Program-made: the position numbers and the translations under genes
Part shown: piece by piece, positions 1-8,267 of the stretch
Numbering within the stretch: position 1 is the first letter of the stretch
How the letters are laid out: each line of letters begins with the position of its first letter
The notes under the pieces: generated by a model
Databases searched by the model: none
What the model saw: only the letters and a program-made list of their open reading frames with translations
Told to the model about the DNA's origin: nothing
Origin: Hemicentrotus pulcherrimus
Lineage: Eukaryota; Echinodermata; Echinoidea; Camarodonta; Strongylocentrotidae
Assembly: GCA_003118195.1 (NCBI GenBank)
Contig: BEXV01002549.1
Location: 1-14,266, forward strand
Direction: 5' to 3'
Length of the DNA: 14,266 bases

Positions 1-33
1 CCCCCCACTGAAAAAGGTCTAGCGACGCCCCTA
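1..33 (-). mobile_element. hAT-like transposon terminus, left copy
   Basis: The first 33 bases are an inverted copy of 1501-1536. Read on the minus strand, the outer end is TAGGGGCGTCGCTAGACC, followed by T-rich and G-rich bases. Ends of the form CAGGGGCGT are common in hAT-superfamily DNA transposons, which is family knowledge. If that is right, the element terminates near position 33 and its body lies off the left edge. No transposase is seen. An alternative is that this is the inward terminal repeat of one element spanning 1-1536. Confidence 0.5.
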
Positions 34-1500
34 GTATCAGACGGCAATCGACGGATCAGACGACACTTGATAGTGATTTTGTATGTGAGATTGCTTTGCT
101 AAATATAAAATACAAGAAACTTTAAACTATCATTGATATATGATAATTAAACTGTTAGTAAAATAGACCTACCAAACTACATAATACAATGAAATACTTG
201 ACTGAAAGTAGGGGAGTTTGATGTGGTGCACAATTGCACCCCTCTGTTAATTATCGAATAGTCCATGGTGCTCATGAATATTCTTTATTTGTTGCTTACC
301 TCGGCAAACTGCTTGCCTTTACTAAATGAAAAAATTACGGTGGGGGCTAGTTGAAATCGACATAATGAACAAATCAGAACGGATCTATGATCATTCATGC
401 TTATTATCCTTCGTGTGCTTGACTTATAACCGTACAATCGATTGGTAAATTGCGTCAAAAGTTCGACTTGTTGCACAAGTATTATATAGGCAATGGCGAG
501 CTGGTGACCTATTTTGACCAAATTACGGTGGGTAAAATTTCAAAAGTCAATGGAACATGAGGGTTCCAATGAAAGAGCTAGTGATAACGTACGTCGGGGT
601 GCATGCGCTTTTCGTTTAAACAAAAAATGAATTTGACGATAGGGGGCATTGTCAAATGAGACTTAGCGGAGCTATATGATTTAATATTCACTATTGAATA
701 TATAAGCTTTTAATCACCTTTATACCCTGGACTAGTAAGGCTTCTTACTATTGATTTGTCCCATTTCACATTCCTTTCTTCTATTCTTCTAGCTACTAAT
801 CAAACATTCCTTAAATGGATATTAACAATTTGTTTATCCACACATGAAATTCCAGTTCCTTGAGAAAATCAAATATACAACAGGAAATATGAAACTCAAA
901 ATAAGCAGATCATTTCTTACTGGCTCTATAAATGCGTATGAATTGAACTTGGAATCCCACCAAGAGATTTTTTTTACATCGGCCAATGAATATACGGAAA
1001 TGCATGAACAACTTCCTCTTTTTCTTTTTCTTTTAAATTTTATTTTGAAATTAATTTGATAAAGTAGCCAAGAGTTGAAATTAAAGAAAAAAAAACCTAC
1101 CCGCATATTCTTTTTTAAAGTGACATATTATTATACATTTTACATTTCAATGAAAAGTGAACTTAGGCATTCCTTCACTAATCCGATTGAGATCTATTCA
1201 ACATTCAGTTAACATGTAAGTGCACTTTGGAAAACAGGAAATGATAGACACTTTTTTTCTGTTTTTTTGTTTTGCATGTGGGGAACTGCCTAGGATTGAA
1301 AGGAGGAACAACAGAAGGGTCAGTTCTGGGGAGAGGTGAAAAATAATTTTTGAACGTTTTCATTGCTATTATGCAAGTGTAGGAGAAAAACAGAGAAAGA
1401 AATGTCCCATGAAATACTTTTGTTTGTCTACTACAAAATACTCATTAATCAAGCTCCACAATAGTTAGACAACTGTTTGAATTTATATACACCTACCAGG
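34..1500. other. AT-rich DNA without recognisable gene
   Basis: This stretch is AT-rich and non-repetitive. Short open frames on both strands (for example 285-521 minus and 844-1059 plus) have no recognisable domain, have biased composition and overlap each other on opposite strands. I see no gene, RNA or regulatory site that can be supported. It is bounded by inverted copies of the same transposon-like terminus. Confidence 0.6.
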
Positions 1501-1536
1501 CAGGGGCGTCGCTAGACCTTTTTTCAGTGGGGGATG
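1501..1536 (+). mobile_element. hAT-like transposon terminus, right copy
   Basis: The sequence begins CAGGGGCGTCGCTAGACC, continues with a T run and CAGTGGGGG, and matches the reverse complement of positions 1-33 almost base for base. The CAGGGGCGT start is typical of hAT-type terminal repeats, so the element would extend rightwards into the low-complexity DNA. No matching downstream terminus is visible, so the copy is truncated, degraded or interrupted. Confidence 0.5.
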
Positions 1537-1540
1537 TAGA

Positions 1541-1994
1541 GGCCACCGATTACCAACAAAACTAGCCACCAATTACCGACAAATATATTAAATGCATACA
1601 CAAATATATTAATGCACACACGCGTGCTCATGAGCGTGCAACCTCACACGCACACGTAGCCACCCACACACCCCATGCGCATATAATCTTTCCCTGTTCC
1701 TCCCTCTCTCTCTCGCTTTCTCTCTCTTTTATGTTTCATTAAAAATAAGCATATTATACGCACCTATTTACCTATACTCACACCCATGTACAAATAAAAT
1801 TCTTCCACTTCTCTCTCTTTATGTTCTTTGAAATAAATCAAATCATACACACACCACATCACACACTTATCCACCCACACGCATTCCCAGGCGGACAGAC
1901 TCAGCCCCCCCCCCCNCGCATTCCCAGGCGGACAGACTCAGCCCCCCCCCCCTCTCTCTCTCTCTCTGTGTAGCTCTTATCTCTCTAATATATT
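1541..1994. repeat. CA/CT-rich low-complexity region
   Basis: The region holds mixed CA-rich stretches (about 1612-1672 and 1849-1880) and CT-rich stretches (about 1698-1730 and 1952-1986). A short tandem of an ACAAATATATTAA-like unit lies near 1581-1612. No coding potential is seen. It includes the N-flanking duplication at 1880-1952, which is listed separately. Confidence 0.75.
1880..1952. repeat. 36-bp perfect direct repeat across a single N (likely assembly join)
   Basis: Positions 1880-1915 and 1917-1952 are identical over 36 bp. Each copy starts CGCATTCCCAGGCGGACAG and ends in a run of 11 C. They are separated only by the ambiguous base at 1916. Identical sequence on both sides of a one-base gap at a C homopolymer is best explained by two contig ends that overlap but were not merged. 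A true duplication is less likely. Confidence 0.85.
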
Positions 1995-2535
1995 AAAGAC
2001 TAGTAAATCTTGTCTAAAAATAAGGATGAATTACATGTTCTTTGCTCCTCTCTCCTCTCTTTCCAATTTTGCGTCACTGGCGTCATGAAATGACTACTTC
2101 CAATAAGTCTGCTGTTGACCAGTAATGGCGGCTTCAAAACCTGGCACATACAAATACAGCCAATTCCCCAAAAGATGTATCAGCGTATTGAGTCCGTTAA
2201 GCGTTCATGGGATTCCCTAGTACTGCGCAATACCAACTGGTAAGAAATTCTGACCGTACATAAGGAAATATATCCGGATCAAAGACTTGTTTAATCATAT
2301 AGAAAAATAAGGATGAACATGTCCTTTGCTTCGTCTCCTCTCTGTTCAATTTTGCATCACTAGCGTCATAAAACGACTGCTTCCAAAATGTCCGTTGTTG
2401 ATCAGTAATGGCGGCCTCAAAACCTGGAAGTCAAGCCAATTCTCAAATAGCTGTCTGCAACATAATTGTGTGCATTAATTGGATACGGAGATTCCCCAGT
2501 ATTTCACAATACAAACTATCAAGAACTTGCAACCA
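1995..2535 (+). repeat. Diverged tandem direct repeat, two copies of about 285-bp period
   Basis: Copy 1 (about 1995-2254) and copy 2 (about 2280-2535) share ordered blocks. These include AAAGACT near the start, AAAATAAGGATGAA, CAATTTTGC with TCACT, AGTAATGGCGGC, TCAAAACCTGG, AGCCAATTC, GATTCCC and CAATAC with AACT near the end. Substitutions and small indels separate the copies, so the duplication is old or the two copies belong to a diverged repeat family. Neither copy has an open reading frame, and the family is not recognised. Confidence 0.75.
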
Positions 2536-2898
2536 CGCTCTGCTTATCCATCCGTGAGTTATTTATCATGCTAGGATTTTGTTTGTTTGTTTTGTTCTTA
2601 CGCACCATAAACCAGCATATAATGTAGGATCATGTGATATATTTTGCCACATTTTTGTGATTCACAAGTCTTGCAAAAAAAAGTGTGTATATTATACTGA
2701 TAGTGAACTGACAAAAAAATACCGATATGTAATGTGAATAAAACCATACAAAAAAACTTTCAACACCATTTCGTCAAATTCATTTCAATTTCGTCATCCC
2801 CGCCCGCCAAGCGAATAAAAGCCTGGTCGCACCACCCCTACGGTTAATTCCTGCGTTTACGTGGAAATTTTCCGTATCGTTCTCTCCCGTAATTCTTA
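2536..2898. other. Unannotated AT-rich DNA
   Basis: Nothing identifiable was seen. There are several A runs and a GTTT-rich stretch near 2581-2597. There is no sustained reading frame. Confidence 0.5.
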
Positions 2899-3082
2899 CT
2901 CTCTCTCTCTCTCTCTCTTTCTTTCTCTCTCTCTCTCTCTTTCTCTCTCTCTATTTAAAAAACATCTCTATAGCTCCTTTTCTCTTTCTTCTCTTTCGAA
3001 CTCTAACACCACCCCCCTCTCTCTCTCATTTTCTCTCTGTCTCCCTCGTCTCTCTCTCTCTCCCTTTCTTTCTCTCCCACTC
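2899..3082 (+). repeat. CT microsatellite cluster
   Basis: There are two (CT)n-rich tracts, about 2899-2953 and 3016-3082, with interspersed TTTC and CCC. The open frame across them (2861-3112) translates as Ser/Leu repeats and is only the product of the microsatellite. Confidence 0.9.
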
Positions 3083-3136
3083 AATTTATCAATTTTGGGG
3101 AGACAAAGTTAGGATTGTCATGGGACCACTTGAGAT

Positions 3137-3163
3137 TTTATTATTATTATTATTATTATTTAT
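3137..3163 (-). repeat. (TAA)n 3' tail of LINE copy 1
   Basis: About eight TTA units on the plus strand (TAA on the element strand) sit exactly where the 3' end of the LINE should be, just after GGCC on the element strand. This tail fixes the 3' boundary of the insertion. Confidence 0.8.
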
Positions 3164-3241
3164 TAGGCCAATCATAAAAGCACAATACAAATACATTTTG
3201 ACAGATCATGCAATACATAAACAATACAATAGGAAAAGGGA

Positions 3242-3325
3242 GGGAGCAACGTGTGGGCCAGGGCTCACAAAAGTGAAATTCGACACTATTACCCGGAAGC
3301 ATGTGAGCCCTCACATGTTGCTCCC
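3242..3325 (-). other. Imperfect stem-loop in the LINE 3' UTR
   Basis: Arm 3242-3269 pairs with arm 3302-3325. GGGAGCAAC (3242-3250) pairs with GTTGCTCCC (3317-3325). TGTG (3252-3255) pairs with CACA (3312-3315). GGGCTCACA (3261-3269) pairs with TGTGAGCCC (3302-3310). One side has a five-base bulge at 3256-3260, the other a single unpaired base, and the loop is about 32 nt. It lies about 80-190 bases from the element's 3' end. Structured 3' ends serve as RT recognition elements in some LINEs, so that role is inferred here. Confidence 0.7.
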
Positions 3326-3926
3326 AAATAAACTTATATATAAACATAACATTGACTTACATACAATATTGCACATTGTTTGAAAGAAATACATCTTAAC
3401 TACCCCCCCCCCCTTCCAAAAACTAAAACAAAAATGACAAATGTATTACATCGCATATCACTTAGATGTAGCAAGGAAATTATAATCATTATGATACAAG
3501 CGGCATTATAATAAAGTAATGAAAGTTCAAGATAACGAGTAATGGAGGCTGGTATCTTCAACAGGGTTGAGAAAAATCATTAAAATCAGACATAGTGTAT
3601 TAGTTATTAAAGACGCAGGATATAATGTTTAAAGTATACAACGCCCTGAACAGTATTAACATGTAAGTGTATAAATGAAGTAAGATACAAGTATAACGAC
3701 AATGAAGTATAATACCTAGCTCAGTGTTTAATATAAAGGCCTGAAGAAAGCATGTCAATATATCAGTAATCATATCAATATGTAATAAAAAAAGTAAGAT
3801 TAATTAAGTACAATACAAATAATCCAGCATCTTGGCATAATATATAATAAGGAAAATAAACGGAAACTAATCAGAGGGTATAAAGTGAAGTAATTACATG
3901 TATAACCGGATGAGATAAAACTACAA

Positions 3927-4650
3927 CTACGAACTATCAAATATTGCTGTTTTTGAAACGCGAAGAAAAGATGACAGAGAGGAAACCACTGCCTCATCTT
4001 TGACACTTATGGGAAGAGTGTCCCAAAGTCTTGGAAGTCGCCTTGAAGGAGAGAAGAACAGAGTATTTGTACGAGAAGGAAGATGGCGAAAGGACAGAGT
4101 GTGGGGACGACGAGGATTGATGAGCATGTTATCAAGCAGAGCTGAACAATTACATAGACCGTATAGACATTTCATGGCAAAAGAACACAAAAGGTAGTCT
4201 CTACGAGAAGCTAGTGTATACCAATTGAGAGAGCGGAGTCTCTCGTTGTATGGCATCACTCCACGAGCTTGCTTCAGTGCAATGCGCGTGGCGGTTCTCT
4301 GGATCCGTTCAAGTTTGTTTTCCTGGGAACATGTCAATGGGTGCCAAGCTGGAATGCCATACTCTAGTAACGGGAGTACTAGTGATTTGTAAAGACAAAA
4401 TATAGAGTTGGATGAAGCGCCACGTGCAACAAGTCTTAAGAAGCCAAGGAGGCGATTCGCCCGAGACACAATCGCATCCACGTGCGAATTCCATGTCAGG
4501 TCGGAGCTTAGAACTACGCCAAGGTATCTAAATGTGGAAATGGGATCCATCTGGGTATAGCACCTAAAAGGTAAATAGGAGGTTCAATCCGTTTTTTTCG
4601 TGTCACATGCATAATCTTAATCTTTGCTGCGTTGAATATCATGTATTTAA
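3927..4650 (-). pseudogene. Reverse transcriptase C-terminal fragment, frameshifted
   Basis: The 207-codon frame ending at 3927 contains FRYLGVVLSSDLTWNSHVD, SLVLPLLEYGIPAWHP and QENKLERIQRTATRIALK. These are hallmarks of the RT thumb and downstream region in CR1/Jockey/L2-type LINE ORF2 proteins. The N-terminal continuation (FNAAKIKIMHVTRKKR then YLLG) lies in a different minus-strand frame ending within 4514-4650. About one base has therefore been gained or lost near 4548-4560. The catalytic FADD/YADD box, motif A and the endonuclease are absent. The copy cannot encode a working enzyme. Apart from the frameshift no stop interrupts it, so it is not very old. Confidence 0.85.
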
Positions 4651-4981
4651 AAAAAATGCAAAGGTGACCTTGTAAAAAAAAAATTATTTCTACACTCAAC
4701 TTTGTGTTGCATTCGTAATATGTCTGCCGCCATCTTGTACTTTTTAAAGGATAAACTGTATAACCTTACTTTTTCGTTTTGTCGATCTCTACACTTTTCA
4801 GCATTTCGTTCCCACTGAATATGAACAATGGTGAATGTATACAAAAAAAAATATATTTACATTTCATGATAACTAAAGCTAACCCACCTATTGCAATAAT
4901 TCATAACTGTTTATAAAATGAGACTGCAGAAATGGATTATTATAAACTGTTGACTAGCCTTAGCCACCAAACATTTTTAAT
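4651..4981. other. Unannotated AT-rich DNA between LINE and MITE
   Basis: The stretch contains A runs (about 4674-4683 and 4842-4850) and no convincing frame. Overlapping short minus-strand frames here have no domain. The LINE 5' junction lies somewhere at its left edge. Confidence 0.5.
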
Positions 4982-5039
4982 CCGTGTGAGTCAAACATAA
5001 GTTTACACCTAAAAAATTGCTAATTATTTTAAAAATCAA
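4982..5039 (+). repeat. Left terminal inverted repeat of the MITE
   Basis: The repeat starts CCGTGTGAGTCAAACATAAG and pairs with 5504-5560 over about 57 bp. The first two bases differ from the canonical CA at the other end. Confidence 0.85.
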
Positions 5040-5503
5040 TTATTATACATTTTATGAAAGAATGTTTTATCCCAAATCATTTGGTATCATGTTTGTGTGG
5101 TATGTGTTCGGGCTTGGATGAACATGAGGCATTGCCAAAGTGCAAAAATCGGCCCGCGCCAAAGTGATGCCTACAGTATGTATTATATTGGGATTAGCGG
5201 AGTGAGAGAATGAATTATCAAATGATATGCATTGCATATGCTTTTTTGGCAGAAGAACACAACACAACACACAAACGCGAGCGCACAAATGTTCGTTGAT
5301 ATTTGATATTCGATATTTGGTTTGTGTAACATGATTTTAATTTTGTTAGGGATCTAATTGGATCTGCAAAGACTGAATTAATACCCAAATCTAAATTGTT
5401 TTATTCAAACATCTCATATTAAGCAACTTTGGTGCAAGTCGATTTTTGCACTCTCGCAAACAATACACTCTTTCATAAGTGGATAACAATTTACTTTTCA
5501 TGG

Positions 5504-5560
5504 ATGATTTTTAAAATAATAAGCAATTTTCTAGATGTAAACTTTTTTTGACTCACACTG
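5504..5560 (-). repeat. Right terminal inverted repeat of the MITE
   Basis: The reverse complement starts CAGTGTGAGTCAAAAAAAGT and ends in the shared ATTATTTTAAAAATCA block. It is followed by TA at 5561-5562, consistent with a mariner-type target duplication. Confidence 0.85.
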
Positions 5561-6022
5561 TATAAGGCATACATGTTTCATTTAAGACAAGTAAATATCG
5601 CACAAAATATGAAGCAGGGGTAAATGAGTTTAGTAAAACAGTTGCGGCTCGTTGGAGTTATTTGAGAGGGATTGCCAATAAAATGACAATAAGATACTTT
5701 TTAATAAGTCTTTATCTTAAAGACTGGTTCCAAATAGAATAATTAAAGTACACGTTTTCAAGTGCATATACATCATTGATCATGTGATTCTATTGAAGGC
5801 AATATGATACCTTCCTTTTTCGAAAAGTAGGGAGCATTTTTCTTTCAGGAGAGGGGAGGAACACATGCTCTGTTGACATTCGCCTGGCCTTTATTTCTTC
5901 AAAGAATATGGGGATATAATGTTTATACTTGGAATAGGGTTTGGTGTTAGGTTTAGGATTAGTGGAAGGAGTAGTATAGTGTTGGGTTCAGCGTTGAAAT
6001 TAGACATTCTATTGGTATAGGA
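5561..6022. other. Unannotated intergenic DNA
   Basis: No gene is seen. A degenerate G/T-rich patch (5935-5965) contains GTTAGG and TTTAGG units resembling decayed TTAGGG-like repeats, but it is too short and irregular to call telomeric. Confidence 0.5.
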
Positions 6023-6371
6023 TATTGACTGCGGAGGAGTTGTCGCTGGAACATATGTCGTGCAACCATGTTAGGGGTATAGGCAATCTCTATCAGGGGT
6101 AGCCATAGATTTGTTCAATCAATTCGTGCAGAACCATGGTGTAATTGTGAGGTTACCGGCCCGGCCCCCCCACTCAGTGTTATTTAGGGTACGCATATGC
6201 GTGTTCCAACCGACCCCCCCCCCCCCNGGGTATTGACCGCGGAGGAGTATTTGCTGGAACATAATAATGTCGTGCAACCATGTTAGGGGTAAAGGCAATC
6301 TCTATCAGGGATCGCCATAGATTTTTTCAATCAATTCGTGCAGAACCATGGTGTAATTGTGAGGTTACCGG
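6023..6371 (+). repeat. Near-identical 137/141-bp direct repeat flanking a single N
   Basis: Copy A is 6023-6159 and copy B is 6231-6371. They share long identical blocks such as GTCGTGCAACCATGTTAGGG and differ by scattered substitutions and one 4-base insertion (ACATATG against ACATAATAATG). Between them lie about 54 bases of unique sequence, a 13-C run and the N at 6227. Either this is a recent tandem duplication or two haplotypes of one locus were placed side by side at a gap. The N and the homopolymer favour the second explanation. Confidence 0.85.
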
Positions 6372-6647
6372 ACTCAAGCATGTTCTATTCTTCCCTTCTC
6401 GATGATTTATCAAAACCAAAATTAAAACTGATAAAATGGTCAGTAGAAGGAAAATGTCAGCCATATGAATGATGGTTTGGAAGCTATTTGACCTAACCGT
6501 TTAGTTTTAATTGAGAATGCAACTTTAAAAAAAAACTCAATTTATACTCTTCCACATAGATGAATTACACAGCTAATGGAAAGAGAACCTATATTGGGAG
6601 AATTGAGAGAGCCCATGAGATATAAGAGACTGAAGAAGGGGATAGAA

Positions 6648-6648
<1 letters not shown>
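6372..6648. other. Unannotated purine-rich flank
   Basis: The DNA is AT-rich and grades into AGAG-rich sequence before the microsatellite. No gene is seen. Confidence 0.5.
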
Positions 6649-6683
<35 letters not shown>

Positions 6684-6685
6684 CA
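6649..6685 (+). repeat. (GA)n microsatellite
   Basis: About 37 bases of GA dinucleotides with few interruptions are followed by a looser GACAGACAGAGAG stretch up to about 6720. Confidence 0.95.
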
Positions 6686-8267
6686 CAATAAAGGAGGTAG
6701 ACAGACAGAGAGTGAGAGGACGGGGCAGGGATAATTATATTTTGAAGGAACAGATGGAAATGAAATTATTGAACAGAATAGTAGAATTTATTGCTTCTAT
6801 ACTTTCTCGCACATGCGCACGTCCGATGTGTCTCGACCTACCACCAACAAAAAGACACCAATAGCTATCTATGTTGAGTGTCATCTACAAGGTGAGATAG
6901 CCAATGGCTCGCAACATTTTGGCGGGGAAAACGTATCATACGGGCGATTTGTTGCCTCTCAAGTGGAAAGGGATTGGTTGTAAACGCTGATTGAATCATC
7001 ACTCGTTTATCCACCAAAGCGTAGTGATCTCTGGAGTGATCCCTTTTAGTGATGGTGGGGTAAGGGTCAGTGATTCGGTCTCCGTTCTCGGTCAATGGAT
7101 CCATCGATTGGCTTTAAAGAGCTTGAAAATATACATCTACTCTGATACTGTCAGTGTGTAATTGACCCTAACAGTCGATTGTTTAAAACATCGAGTATTC
7201 TACCGTTGAAAAGGATGTGCAATGGACAACAAGAGAATTAATTACCATTGACTGATTGATGCATTTCAGGAAGTGACCACGGCTAGATGTTCAGGCCGAC
7301 CGCTAAATTTATGTCGGAGAGAGGACACGGACATATCTAATCGTAACTCTATTTGTACTTTAACAATTATTACACTCACAACGAAGCGGTAATGCCACCA
7401 AAAAAAAAAAACAGTTATCATGTTAGCTTGGAAGCTCTTGAATATATTGAAGGCGTAAAAAAGAACAAGGGCTGAGTGAAAATGAAAAGAAACTAAAAAT
7501 CGTACTTTTTTTTGCTGTGTGCGACGTTGCGTGACAAAAAGAGGAAAAAATCATTCTTTCTTTTTCAACACTTTGTAAATGATTATGGTATAAGTATTTA
7601 GTCTTTCACATGAGGGAAAAGACCTTCCTTTCTCTACATCTATACGCATCATTTCCTAATGAGATGAGATTGAATTTACTGTCCACAATGATTGAGAGCA
7701 AATCAAGCAGAAACTGAATACGGGAAGGTGAGGCATATTGTAATCTTTAATCCAATTGTGTCGCTATCCGTCGAAATAGAGTTCATTGGTTGAACACCGG
7801 CTTGGTTTACTCTTGAAATATCTCCAGCATTCTGTCAATAACGTACATCTATTTGGCAAATATCTTGACAATGCTTCTTTTTCAATTTAATCGAGTTTCA
7901 ACAGTTCAATTGACAATTTGCCTGAATAAGCATTAGGGTGTTGTATTTGATAGGTATTTATTTTTTGAAAGAGGTCTCCTTCGGGATTGTAATAAATACC
8001 TTGCTTCGTGTGACAACGGAACAAAGCTACTACAGTATTAAACAGCATATGCATATTCACGTAGCTTTCACTGCTCGCAAATAAAACATTGGGTTTGGGT
8101 GAACCCACCAATAACGGGTTGCTATCACATTCACACTAAATGTTTCGACATTACTTATTATAGAATCTGATTTTAAAAAATGCGAATAATCCAGAAGACA
8201 TCATCGTAGACATGGTAATAGATAGTAGACATTTGAAATTAAAGCTAATTGGCAGAATGCAACACAG
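6686..8267. other. 5' flank of the receptor gene, no clear feature
   Basis: No coding exon, TATA box or other promoter element can be assigned with confidence. Short minus-strand frames (6865-7104 and 7887-8111) have no recognisable domain. An in-frame stop (TAG at 8226) lies 42 bases before the receptor ATG. The region presumably holds the 5' UTR and possibly the promoter, but upstream non-coding exons could lie farther away. Confidence 0.45.

Larger units (their letters stand above)
3137..4650 (-). mobile_element. 5'-truncated non-LTR retrotransposon (LINE), copy 1
   Basis: A minus-strand element is defined by a C-terminal reverse-transcriptase segment (3927 to about 4650), a 3' UTR of about 760 bp and a terminal (TAA)n tail at 3137-3163, read on the minus strand. 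Short 3' repeats instead of poly(A) are typical of several LINE clades such as I, L2 and CR1-like. The endonuclease and the catalytic RT motifs are missing, which fits 5' truncation during target-primed reverse transcription. The 5' edge, near 4645-4680, is uncertain because the coding signal fades into an A/T-rich run. The clade cannot be settled by eye. Confidence 0.85.
4982..5560. mobile_element. Mariner-like MITE with long terminal inverted repeats
   Basis: The ends are inverted repeats: 4982-5039 on the left and 5504-5560 on the right. Read inwards they share GTGTGAGTCAAA, AAGTTTACA, AAAATTGCT and ATTATTTTAAAAATCA, with a few mismatches and a small indel. The right end is CAGTGTGAGTC flanked by TA (5561-5562), as expected for Tc1/mariner elements that target TA. 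The left end has CC for CA and has lost a clean TA. The 579-bp length with no transposase frame makes it a non-autonomous MITE. Confidence 0.85.

Noticed and set aside
2861..3112. 83-codon open frame rich in Ser and Leu
   Set aside because: It is the translation of a CT microsatellite, with no start context or domain.
3120..3383. Plus-strand and minus-strand open frames over the LINE 3' UTR
   Set aside because: They overlap the (TTA)n tail and the stem-loop, have no domain, and are explained by the retrotransposon.
5935..5965. Degenerate GTTAGG/TTTAGG units
   Set aside because: Too few and too irregular for an interstitial telomere repeat.
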